A stretch of 64,000 nucleotides of DNA. Source: Atrina japonica (lineage: Eukaryota; Mollusca; Bivalvia; Pterioida; Pinnidae). Under the pieces are notes generated by a model, which saw only the letters and a list, made by a program, of their open reading frames with translations, was not told where the DNA came from and did not search any database. Positions within the stretch are counted from its first letter, which is position 1. Every line of letters starts with the position of its first letter. Shown here in pieces: positions 13,261 to 24,765 of this stretch. The translations under genes and the position numbers were made by a program. The stretch covers positions 467,501-531,500 of the forward strand of contig BROG01000133.1 in assembly GCA_030159075.1 (NCBI GenBank). The letters run 5' to 3'.

Positions 13261-16200
13261 GGTGAGTGACCACATCACTTAAAGCTGACACTCTAACCAC
13301 TCACCCATGGAGGCCCAACACTGACTACAGGTGAGTGACCACATCACTTAAAGCTGACACTCTAACCACTCACCCATGGAGGCCCCAACACTGACAAGAG
13401 ATGAGTGACTAGGTCACTATAGCTGACACTCTAACCACTCACCCATGGAGGCCCCAACACTGACTACAGATGAGTGACCACATCACTTAAAGCTGACACT
13501 CTAACCACTTACCCATGGAGGCCCCAACACTGACTACAGGTGAGTGACCACATCACTTAAAGCTGACACTTTAACCACTCACCCATGGAGGCCCCAACAC
13601 TGACTAGAGGTGAGAGACTACTTCACTTAAAGCTGACACTCTAACCACTCACCCATGGAGGCCCCAACACTTACTACAGGTGAGTGACCACATCACTTAA
13701 AGCTGACACTCTAACCACTCACCCATGGAGGCCCAACACTGACTACAGGTGAGAGACTACGTCACTTAAAGCTGAAACTCTAACCACTCACCCATGGAGA
13801 ACCCAACACTGACTACAGGTGAGTGACCACATCACTTAAAGCTCACACTTTAACCACTCACCCATGGAGGCCCCAACACTGACTACAGGTGAGTGACCAC
13901 ATTACTTAAAGCTGACACTCCAACCACTCACCCATGGAGGCCCCAACACTGACAACAGGTGAGTGACCACATCACTTAAAGCTAACACTCCAACCACTCA
14001 CCCATGGAGGCCCCAACACTGACTACAGTTGAGAGACTACATCATTTAAAGCGTGATACTCTAACCACTCACCCATGGAGGCCCCAACACTGACTACAGG
14101 TGAGAGACTACATCACTTAAAGCTGAAACTCTAACCACTCACCCATGGAGGCCCCAACACTGACTACAGGTGAGTGACCACATCACTTAAAGATGACACT
14201 CTAACCACTCACCCATGGAGGCCCCAACACTGACTAGAGGTGAGAGACTACATCACTTAAAGCTGAAACTATAACCACTCAGCCATGGAGGCCCCAACAC
14301 TGACTACAGGTGAGTGACCACATCACTCAAAGCTGACACTTTAACCAGTCACCCATGGAGGCCCCAACACTGACAAGAGATGAGTGACTAGGTCACTTAA
14401 AGCTGAAACTCTAACCACTCACCCATGGAGGCCCCAACACAGACTACAGGTGAGAGACTACATCACTTAAAGCTGACACTCTAACCACTCACCCATGGAG
14501 GCCCCAACACTGACTACAGGTGAGTGACCACATCACTTAAAGCTGACACTCTAACCACTCACCCATGAAGGCCCCAACACTGACTAGAGGTGAGAGACTA
14601 CATCACTTAAAACTGACACTCTAACCACTCACCCATGGAGGCCCCAACACTGACTACAGATGAGTGACCACATCACTTAAAGCTGACACTTTAACCACTC
14701 ACCCATGGAGGCCCCAACACTGACTAGAGGTGAGAGACTGACACTAACCACTCACCCATGGAGGCCCCAACACTTACTACAGGTGAGTGACCACATCACT
14801 TAAAGCTGACACTCTAACCAATCACCCATGGAGGCCCAACACTGACTACAGGTGAGAGACTACGTCACTTAAAGCTGAAACTCTAACCACTCAGCCATGG
14901 AGAACCCAACACTGACTACAGGTGAGTGACCACATCACTTAAAGCTCACACTTTAACCACTCACCCATGGAGCCCCCAACACTGACTACAGGTGAGTGAC
15001 CACATTACTTAAAGACGACACTCTAACCACTCACCCATGGAGGCCCAACACTGACTACAGGTGAGAGACTACATCACTTAAAGCTGACACTCTAACCACT
15101 CACCCATGGAGGCCCCAACACTGACTACAGGTGAGTGACCACATCACTGAAAGCTGACACTCTAACCACTCACCCATGGAGGCCCCAACACTGACTACAG
15201 GTGAAAGACTACATCACTTAAAGCTGACACTCTAACCACTCACCCATGGAGGCCCCAACACTGACAAGAGATGAGTGACTAGGTCACTTAAAGCTGACAC
15301 TCTAACCACTCACCAATGGAGGCCCCAACACAGACTACAGGTGAGAGACTACATCACTTAAAGCTGACACTCCAACCACTCACCCATGGAGGCCCCAACA
15401 CTGACTACAGGTGAGTGACCACATCACTTAAAGCTGACACTCTAACCACTCACCCATGGAGGCCCCAACAATGACTAGAGGTGAGAGACTACATCACTTA
15501 AAGCTGACACTCTAACCACTCACCCATGGAGGCCCCAACACTGACTAGAGGTGAGAGACTACATCACTTAAAGCTGACACTCTAACCACTCACCCATGGA
15601 GGCCCCAATACTGACTACAGGTGAGTGACCACATCACTTAAAGCTGACACTCTAACCACTCACCCATGGAGGCCCCAACACTGACTACAGGTGAGTGACC
15701 ACATCACTTAAAGCTGAAACTCTAACCATTTTCCCATGGAGGCCCCAACACTGACTACAGGTGAGTGACCACATCACTTAAAGCTGACACTCTAACCACT
15801 CACCCATGGAGGCCCCAACACTGACTACAGGTGAGAGACTACATCACTTAAAGCTGACACTCCAACCACTCACACATGGAGGCCCCAACACTGACTACAG
15901 GTGAGTGATCACATCACTTAAAGCTAACACTCCAACCACTCACCCATGGAGGCCCCAACACTGACTAGAGGTGAGAGACTACATCACTTAAAGCTGACAC
16001 TCCAACCACTCACCCATGGAGGCCCCAACACTGACTACATGTGAGAGACTACATCACTTAAAGCATGATACTCTAACCACTCACCGATGGAGGCCCCAAC
16101 ACTGACTACAGGTGAGTGACCACATCACTTAAAGCTGACACTCTAACCACTCACCAATGGAGGCCCCAACACTTACTACAGGTGAGTGACCACATCACTT

Positions 16201-16447
16201 AAAGCTAACACTCTAACCACTCACCCATGGAGGCCCCAACACTGACTAGAGGTGAGAGACTACATCACTTAAAGCGTGATACTCTAACCACTCACCCATG
16301 GAGGCCCCAACACTGACTAGAGGTGAGAGACTACATCACTTGAAGCTGACACTCCAACCGCTCACCCATGGAGGCCCCAACACTGACTACAGGTGAGTGA
16401 CCACATCACTTAAAGCTGACACTCTAACCACTCACCCATGGAGGCCC
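13177..16447. repeat. 70-bp satellite derived from a tRNA-like SINE head, about 46 copies
   Basis: The unit contains CTCTAACCACTCACCCATGG, AGGCCCCAACACTGACTACA and GGTGAGTGACCACATCACTT. On the minus strand every monomer reads CATGGGTGAGTGGTTAGAG, a tRNA/SINE A-box. At the left edge (13140-13260) the same A-box is followed by a B-box-like AGGATCAAGTCTC, so the ancestral SINE head seems to sit there. Confidence 0.93.
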
Positions 16448-17234
16448 TGATTTAGAAATACTGTATTTACTAATGTGATTATTTAACTTCTTCACATAGA
16501 AAAAAACTTGAAAATAAAGAAAAAGATCAGTGTTAAATCTACTGTACAGTTGCTAATGGAAATGATATCAAACTGTTTTTGGTGTATTTGAACAGGACAA
16601 TGATATCACATGATATTATAGGTATAGTTGCTAATGACAGATATGATATAAGGTCAACTCAATCGTTGACAGTATGAGGAAAACGTTTACAAAAATTCTC
16701 ACTAAATGTCAAAAAATATAGTTTTCTGGAAATAAATATAATTGTTTGACACCTGTACATACCTGTTTAAAGGTGATGGACTAACACACATCATTAACCA
16801 TCAAGTTAAAACGGTTATTTTTTATTCTGATTCTATTAGGTAATATTTTCACAAACTATAGCTATTACTAAATTGTTTCCAAAGAATTTTATCATTGTTG
16901 TCAAAAACATTAATCTATGGTCTAGCTCAAAAAGGTAAAATGGATTTTTTTTATCACAAATGCATACAGACACTGATGAAAATTTGTTTACAATCATCAT
17001 ATCTCTGTATGCAGCTGGAGGCAAACAATTTAAAAATTCAACTGAAAGTGGATAACATTGAAGATAACAGTCTCTATGGTGATAAAAATGAAGAATCAAA
17101 AAGTTTAATAATTCAGAATAACAATACCCCTGATACCATGAATAGTACAGTCCATATCATTGACTTAAAGGATCCATTTTTATCTTTCAAATATATTTTC
17201 TGTTCCTAAGATGTATGTACTAGTTTTCAAAAAA
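16448..17234. other. Non-coding spacer
   Basis: Two opposed open frames of 87 and 104 codons overlap (16836-17209); neither resembles a protein family. Confidence 0.5.
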
Positions 17235-17700
17235 CAGTAAACCCTGCCATAATATACACCTTAATTCAGTGGACACCCTCTGATAACAGACAGTTTGCCT
17301 AGGTCCCGATTTATATTGTTACCACAAGCATCTGTTTTAAAAAAAACAGGACACCTCCCTTACCCAGACAACAGACAAAATTGAGCCAATATGCATAATT
17401 TCTATATTTTTAACATTGAATTAGCCAACAGTCTTACTATGATCCAACTTCCATTGCCACAGGCATTTTCTCACTAAGCTGTATGTCCTAACTTCTATCT
17501 TGAGAAACACTCCTACAATATTTTATTTTGTGTTTTTGCTTGACATTTCATTAAATCGTAGCAGTTCATTAAAAGAACGATTTGCGTTGATTATACGTTT
17601 GAATGTTTCAGTAGAGAATGGTCATCGTTCATTCAGTGGACACCTCTCTATAATGGACAATTTGGTTAATATGGCAACTCACTAAAAACAGGTTTTAATG
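17235..17700. mobile_element. Non-autonomous Tc1/mariner-like element
   Basis: Left end CAGTAAACCCTG and reverse-complemented right end CATTAAAACCTG resemble the CAGTNAAACCTG termini of Tc1/mariner MITEs. The CAGTGGACACC word appears near both ends. About 466 bp, no transposase. Confidence 0.45.
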
Positions 17701-17719
17701 TATTTACAACTTTATCATA

Positions 17720-17808
17720 TTAACCCTTTCACCCCTGAATATCCGAGTGGTATGCTCTTTCTATTGGCCAGACCAGTCTATTATGGTCAGTAGGGTTGAA
17801 AGGATTAA
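17720..17808. mobile_element. piggyBac-like MITE, copy 1
   Basis: 89 bp running from TTAACCCTTTCACCCCTGAA to TTGAAAGGATTAA. TTAA at both edges with CCCTTTCA/TCCTTTCA inverted ends is the piggyBac pattern. Confidence 0.6.
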
Positions 17809-18019
17809 TTTCTCCTTGGCATAGGGGATGTTTAAATCCCTTCTATCCAGAAGCAGAGGGCTGATTGACTTATGAAGAAGAACAACTGGATACTACCCAG
17901 TGTCACTAAGACTAGCCACTGAAGACGACTCTGTAACAGCTAGCCAATAATTATGGCCACCCATATACGGTACCCAAGTTTTGTATCAAACACAAAAAAA
18001 AATGAAGGACAGGTGCTCC

Positions 18020-18110
18020 TTAACCCATTTACCCCTCAGAACACATTTGGAATGGTCTAAGTCATTGATTTACAGAAGAGTTCATTGTTGTTCAGGGGTT
18101 GATAAGTTAA
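18020..18110. mobile_element. piggyBac-like MITE, copy 2
   Basis: 91 bp running from TTAACCCATTTACCCCTCAG to CAGGGGTTGATAAGTTAA. Same family as the element 300 bp to the left, more diverged. Confidence 0.6.
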
Positions 18111-18161
18111 CCTAAACAAATTCAACATTTTAAATGAAACAAAACAAAACATGGTTGACCA

Positions 18162-18558
18162 GGGCCTGAAGTCACCAAATTTACTCTGCACTCAAGCTCA
18201 ATTTTTATTTCATTATTTTTAATATCTAATCCTTTCTAAAATTTAATTAAGTGATTAGGAAACATATTATTATTTTTCATTATTCACATGAAAAATATTT
18301 TACCTATGATTTTCCAGTCTAAAATAAATAAATACATTGAGTACTGTACTCAAAATTTGAGTACGTACTCAAACATGTTTTTTAATATTTCTGAAGTTTT
18401 CTTTAAATGAACATTAATTTTGACCATTATTTACAATTGTATGTCATCAATATACAAACATGTCCAATTACAGAAAAAAAAAATTTGCATGTTTTACTTT
18501 AAAATCATGAAAAATCAGTTGAGCTTGAGTGCTGAGTAAATTTGGTGACTTTGGGCCC
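18162..18558. mobile_element. 397-bp MITE with about 40-bp terminal inverted repeats
   Basis: The left arm starts GGGCCTGAAGTCACC; the right arm, reverse-complemented, starts GGGCCCAAAGTCACC. Both continue with AAATTTACTC and GCACTCAAGCTCAA, about 40 bp with few mismatches. The middle contains a smaller palindrome (GTACTCAAAATTTGAGTAC). No coding capacity; target duplication not obvious. Confidence 0.75.
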
Positions 18559-18790
18559 ATATAAATCATTGGTTAGCACACTCACAAATCATGTGACCCA
18601 AGTTTGATTCTCGGATTGCACAGTGACATTATGGTGACCACTAGTTTGGGCATATGTTTCTTCCCACTGACCCACAGTCAGTACACCCCATATCAATATC
18701 AGAGCCAACAAAAGGAAGGATGGAAAGGCAGAAGAACAGACACAACATATAACTATAGTCCCCTGAGAACTAATGGGGGACTAAAATAAC
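18559..18790 (+). mobile_element. tRNA-derived SINE relic
   Basis: A-box-like TCATTGGTTAGCACAC and B-box-like AAGTTTGATTCTCGG (18600-18614), followed by a body with GTTTCTTCCCACTGACCC. It ends at a (CA)n tract that may be its expanded tail. It abuts the right end of the 397-bp MITE. Confidence 0.5.
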
Positions 18791-18829
18791 CACACACACA
18801 CACACACATACACACACACACACACACCT
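18791..18829. repeat. (CA)n microsatellite
   Basis: CA dinucleotides with one interruption, at the 3' end of a SINE relic. Confidence 0.9.
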
Positions 18830-19202
18830 GAAGCACATCTAATAAGGTTTTATAACATGGAATGGTTGAAAACTGTTTGAAACTACCGGAGTAAAATCTG
18901 ATTATTGTTTCCATAGAAACAATCATCTAGAATATGATGTGCTATTAAAGCTCTTTTTTAAATTTGGATAGATATGTTACATATATAAATTGGATGACTA
19001 TGCCATTTTCTTCTATCAGTGACAGCCATTTGATATCCAAAACTAGACTGTACACATTATGATATATATATAAAGCTTTTAATCTTTTGATAACATAAAA
19101 ATGTGTATATATGTCTTAGAATAGCTGTAGGATCAAGATTGATATTATCCATAATGTTACAAATTTTTATTCTCATTAAAATCAGAATGCTTTACCATCT
19201 TA

Positions 19203-19550
19203 CTACGAAGATGTTGTACGTGTTTATAGAACTAAGTACTAACAACACAGGGTACGTGTTTATAGAACTAAGTACTAACAACACAGGGTATGACAGGATT
19301 CTACGAAGATGATGTACATGTTTATAGAACTAAGTACTAACAACACAGGGTATGACAGGATTCTACGAAGATGTTGTACGTGTCTATAGAACTAAGTACT
19401 AACAACACAGGGTATGACAGGATTCTACGAAGATGTTGGACGTGTCTATAGAACTAAGTACTAACAACACAGGGTATGACAGGATTCTACGAAGATGTTG
19501 GACGTGTTTATAGAACTAAGTACTAACAACACAGGGTATGACAGGATTCT
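19203..19550. repeat. 62-bp minisatellite, about six copies
   Basis: The unit contains CTACGAAGATGTTGTACGTG, TATAGAACTAAGTACTAACA and GGGTATGACAGGATT. The first repeat is internally deleted; the rest are nearly identical, suggesting recent expansion. Confidence 0.95.
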
Positions 19551-19897
19551 TAGTAACTGGAAGCTCTCATCTGCTCCAGATACACAGGATCAGCATATGT
19601 AACAAGCAAACTAAAATACCACAATCTTTTAGGTTACATAAAAATCATGTGAAGTTTTCAGAAACTCTACAGAGAGAACACTCTGAGATATTAACACATC
19701 TGCAACACAGAAGATGTACATAAATATATACCCAAAGTGTTAAAAAATATTCTAATATTAAATACACATTCACACTGAGTTGTAGTCAGGCCAAAATACA
19801 AATACTGTTGATTATTTCAGAATCTACTATAGTTCAAGTGTAAAATGTCCTGATTAGACCTACACAAAAAGAGTTGATGATAATCGGTAAAAAGAAG

Positions 19898-20355
19898 AAA
19901 ACCTGATCTGTAACTGTCAGACTTCACTAAAACCTGACCTGTAACTGTCAGACTTCACTAAAACCTGATCTGTAACTGTCAGACTTCACTAAAACCTTAT
20001 CTGTAACTGTCAGACTTCACTAAAACCTTATCTGTAACTGTCAGACTTCACTAAAATCTTATCTGTAACTGTCAGACTTCACTAAAATCTTATATGTAAC
20101 TGTCAGACTTCACTAAAACCTTATCTGTAACTGTCAGACTTCACTAAAACCTGATCTATAACTGTCAGACTTCACTAAAACCTGATCTATAACTGTCAAA
20201 CTTCAGTAAAACCTGATCTGTAACTGCCAGACTTCACTTAAATCTGAGTTGTAACTGCAAGAATTCACTAAAACCTGATCTGTAACTGCCAAACTTCATT
20301 AAAACCTTATCTGTAAATGCCAGACTTAATTAAAACCTTATCTGTAACTGCCAGG
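19898..20355. repeat. 31-bp minisatellite, about 15 copies
   Basis: Unit AAACCTGATCTGTAACTGTC plus AGACTTCACTA. Degenerates towards the right, where it meets a SINE. Confidence 0.95.
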
Positions 20356-20590
20356 TTACCCCTTTAGCTAAATTGGTAGAGCACCAGATTTCAAAAACAG
20401 GAAATCTAAGTTTGATTCCAGGAAGAGACAGTTACTTGTCTCTGTAACAAATGGCAGCTTTATTGGGACCTGGGCTCTTCCTGGTAAAATTAGATTATCC
20501 AACACATGGGTGCTAGGTTCTATTCCAGGCAGAGACAGTTATTTGCCTCTGTGACAGACCAAGTAGTATGACAAAAGTAAGTTTCCACAA
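20354..20590 (+). mobile_element. tRNA-derived SINE with duplicated B-box module
   Basis: A-box TAGCTAAATTGGTAGAGC (20365-20382) and B-box AAGTTTGATTCCAGG (20408-20422). A second related module (TAGGTTCTATTCCAGG, then AGAGACAGTTATTTGCCTCT) follows about 105 bp later. It starts exactly where the 31-bp minisatellite stops. Confidence 0.6.
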
Positions 20591-21130
20591 GTTTTCAATG
20601 ACTCCTCCAAAAATAGACTTTGATCCCACTTTCACAAAGTTTGAATCACTGAAAGTTGATGTTTTGGTGTACCTATCCATCTAGCACCAGACCTCACCCC
20701 CACTTTAGGCTTTTCATTTTTAAGTTATTTTGGTTGATATTCATATTCAGATGACAAAATTTACAAATGCAGAATTTTTAAGAATGTGGGTGGAATTCAT
20801 TTGTATTAACTACTGCTGTAGTTTCAAAAGTTTGAACCACCTAAATTGTCTGATACTTCCATTGGTAGTACACATCCATATCATTTTATCACCTTTCTGT
20901 GAAACTTTGACATCAATATATTTAATCAATCTTATTTACTTTGCGAGCTTTTAAATTAATTGTGCATTCGTGAAATGAGCATATCCATGTGCATCTCAAA
21001 TGCACAAATTGTAACGCTTGTATTTACATGCCATGGAATATCAGAGTGTTGGAATTTCTGTAAAAACAAACAGATTTTTTTCCTATTGTATGCCGAGCAA
21101 GTCAGCTGGGTGTAATTAAAGTGTTTTGCA

Positions 21131-21465
21131 AATACACAGTGAAAATGTTCCATCCTTGTTTAGCTCATCTATCAGACAATACACAGTGAAAATGTTCCGT
21201 TCTTGTTTAGCTCATCTATCAGACAATACACAGTGAAAATGTTCCGTCCTTGTTTAGCTCATCTATCAGACAATACACAGTAAAAATGTTCCGTCCTTGT
21301 TTAGCTCATCTATCAGACAATACACAGTGAAAATGTTCCGTCCTTGTTTGGCTCATCTCTCAGACAATACACAGTGAAAATGTTCCTTCCTTGTTTGGCT
21401 CATCTATCTGACAATACACAGTGAAAATGTTCCTTCCTTGTTTGGCTCATCTGTCACACAATCTG
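21131..21465. repeat. 47-bp minisatellite, seven copies
   Basis: Unit AATACACAGTGAAAATGTTC plus CTTGTTTAGCTCATCTATCA. Starts at 21129, 21176, 21223 and so on. Nearly homogeneous. Confidence 0.95.
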
Positions 21466-24048
21466 ACAATGCGTCTTAATATTTATGTATCCTGAAACTG
21501 TCATTTTTCTTTCTTTTTTGGCTTGATCTTGAATATCATCTGAGCAGAATTGTCTGACACTGAGTAGCTCCGTATTTACCCTATTGAAGGTATCCAAATC
21601 CTTTCGGCTTTGATTTATAACCAATATATCTATAAGAATTCTGTTTAGCATATAAAGTTTAAACTAAAGTATTTGTAAATAATATTTTACGATAATTACG
21701 TATTTTACTATATTTTCTTAAATTCAAGTTTGGCACAGTCAAGCTAGTGGGGCTACACTAAAACAAGTGAAGGTGGGCGTGGCAAATTCTATCTAAAACG
21801 TTCCGAATATTTATATGAAGGAAAAAATATATATTTTTTGATAAAATAAAATACATAATTTTACAGATTTTTAAAATGTACAGATAGAACGGACCTTTGT
21901 TGAGACTAAAATAAGTTTACAAACTTTCATTAGATCTTTGTTTATAGTTTAATAATCAACTATATAACTTTAAAATTTTTAATATAAAACTTTTCCTTTA
22001 CTCCGATGAATCCATGAAAACTTGATGCTTATAAATAATATGTATGTGTACATGTACAGGAAAAGTTAAACCTCTGCTATTCGTCAACAGCCATTGTCTT
22101 GGGGATAGCCTACATACAAACGCGACACAATGCTTGAACTGACACACATATTAGTATTATCCTATATGTTCTTTTTCAATGTTATTTTTTTCTATTTGTA
22201 ACAGATGTTTGACTGACATTTTATATAATCGTATTCTTATTATTAGCCAGTGATGATAAGCAACAAAACGCGACTTCGATAGTTCCTTTAGTTTCCGATT
22301 GTATGGATAACTCGTGTAAAATGTCAATGCATGTATTGTTCATGGGATATAATTTCATATTGTGTGTTTATATCAAAGATATGATGAAGCGTACCGTATG
22401 CAGTATTGATGTAAAATTGGAATCAATAAATGATGAAATGCGATGGAAATTTCTGATATTAACAAAGAATAAATAAGAAATTAGAGTGCGCACGCGTTAG
22501 CATTATTGCTAATAGTATTACTTTATATCTGCTTAGAGAAGAGAAAACACCATTTTACGACTCAACTAAAGAAGTCTTCTAGAAATAATACTGTATTAAA
22601 TTCATACCCAATTTTATGATTTTATCGTTAACCTGTACGTTACAGGTACATTTTTACACTAACATAGAGAATGTTTAATGAAAATAACGGTAAAAGTTTG
22701 CTCGAAACTCGAGCGAACTGAAATGAACACGAGTTAGCCGACAAAGATTGTGTTAGATCACAATTACGCATTGTTTTCAATTCTATTCAAATTCCGCCAA
22801 GATTTTTTTTCACTGAAAACGAAATGCTACCTGCTTGCAGATGAAAAGCACACTTTTTACCTTTGCTATGGAATGATAAAAATACATAAAATCTGTCACA
22901 CCATCCGTGGCCTCGGATACAAATTTCATATCCGACTCTTATATTGTGACAAGCGTTTGACCATGGAACAGGTATATTAAGCATAACCATCATTCGAACC
23001 CAAAACACTTTTTGCTAGTCAAGACCATTGCAAGAGGTTTTGAATACAAAAAAATGCTGAACATTGTATTTCAACATCAGTTCCGACACCGAATGGCTAA
23101 ATCTTGACCAATCGTAATTTGAAATCCACTGCGATATCAAATGAATTCTATAAAGATGGAACGGTAAAATAACGAAACAGCCCGGTACAGTTGGCTTATC
23201 TTAGTTATCTAGGTTATGCTTCATTATCTACAAACTTTAAATCGGCGTAAAGATGACAAGTCATTAACAACTTTACACCTGATACAGGCTGATAGTAATT
23301 TTAAAAGCTGTAGGCACTGATAAATACACTTGCGGCATCATCAAACCTCCCATCCCATTTCACGCCAGTGTATAAAATTACACAACATCACTGTCTATGG
23401 CTCTGTACTTATTATCAGCATATTTGTCATAATTCACGAAAATTCATTTGTCTATTAAATTATTTGTTTATATATTTATTTATTTATTTGTGTGTACATT
23501 TATTAATTTATTCACTAAAATACGTGATCTTAAATGTTATTCGTGAGATTTATAGGTTGTGTATGTATCTCTACCACAACCGATCTTCATGCAATGACTG
23601 AAATAGATAGTGTTTTACTTTCAAATTATTACTGTATATATGAGAGGCATAGAAGTGTCAAATAGTTTTGATACAACCCATTTGTAACAAAGACAGAAAT
23701 GAGGGCTAACAGGATAAAGTTTTTCACAAACTTCAAACATGACAGAGATAGCTTCAAGTTCACTACGAGTGTCAGCGAGTCTATTCTTTATGTCAAGGTG
23801 TTACTATGTAAATAAAGTTAAAACGAGCGTAGGTGAACATTAGAAAGCGTGGGAAAAACAGCAAACACGAAAATTAATTGATCTGTACGAGCGTTTTTTC
23901 CTCGCAAGTTGCATCTTCTTTTAATTACATGTATATTTTTATCTACGAAAAAGCGTCGTCTGTAAAATAACAACATGTAGGCTAGAACTGTGAAGGAAAG
24001 CGAGTGAGCCTTACTCGCCGCTGTATCTACACGCATGATAATCATTAT
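21466..24048. other. Unique-looking non-coding sequence
   Basis: 2.6 kb almost free of repeats, in contrast with the left. No exon recognised; candidate for conserved non-coding elements of the Jagged locus. Confidence 0.5.
23848..23855 (+). promoter_or_regulatory. Second candidate CSL/RBPJ site, in the presumed Jagged intron
   Basis: Exact CGTGGGAA about 2.2 kb downstream of the Jagged splice donor, in otherwise unique sequence. It has the same limits as the site near 27891. Confidence 0.15.
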
Positions 24049-24058
24049 GATAATATAT

Positions 24059-24116
<58 letters not shown>

Positions 24117-24221
24117 GTTATTTTCTATAATCGTTGGTATTAGAAAGCTAAATATACCTCGGGAAAAAAAGGATTGGGTGTTTTTTCTGTTAATCGTTGG
24201 TCGTTAACGGGGGGGGGGGGG
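24049..24221. repeat. (AT)n tract followed by a G run
   Basis: (TA)n at about 24053-24112, single-copy spacer, then 13 G at 24209-24221. Confidence 0.9.
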
Positions 24222-24400
24222 TCGTGGCTTCTATGGTCACACTGTTAGAGCATCGCGCATCAAAATAAGAAGCCTCTCACCCCTAGCCAGTGTGATTTTG
24301 TGAGAAATTTTTCCAATTACTGGGGGAAGGCCGGTGGTATCTCCATCGGGTACACTGAAAAACTGGTCGCCACCATTTTAAATGTAAAACACGTAAAAGC
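24222..24400 (+). mobile_element. tRNA-derived SINE relic
   Basis: Degenerate A-box (GGTCACACTGTTAGAGCATC) followed by a body with GGGGGAAGGCCGGTGG and TCCATCGGGTACACTG, words typical of mollusc SINE bodies. It begins right after a 13-base G run. Confidence 0.5.
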
Positions 24401-24721
24401 AAACAACCATATCGAGATAATCATTCCTTGACCACGGCTAATTGAGTTGGGATATCTCTTGATATGGGAAGACCCTATCCAATCTTGCCTCGCATTTACC
24501 GTGATGCCAGGGAGGTTTCAAACCGTCTATACTACCTCTTCCCCCGCTAAAAGGTATGTGGAACCTAAAAGGTATGTGGCATCTGAGACCATTAGAAATG
24601 CCACAAATTAACACCCCTAACCCGTTCGTACTTAAAGTGTAGGCTACATGTGTACCGCTAACAAGTTCAAGAATGAATAACGAAGACTTCAATGTTTATA
24701 TATTTAGGCTATCTAAAGTGG

Positions 24722-24765
24722 CAATGCCACTGTGTGGAATCGAACCATCGCCAATTATTGGGAGA
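24722..24765 (-). other. Isolated B-box-like sequence
   Basis: Perfect GGTTCGATTCC on the minus strand near 24740, without a recognisable A-box at tRNA spacing. Possibly the stump of a SINE. Confidence 0.3.
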
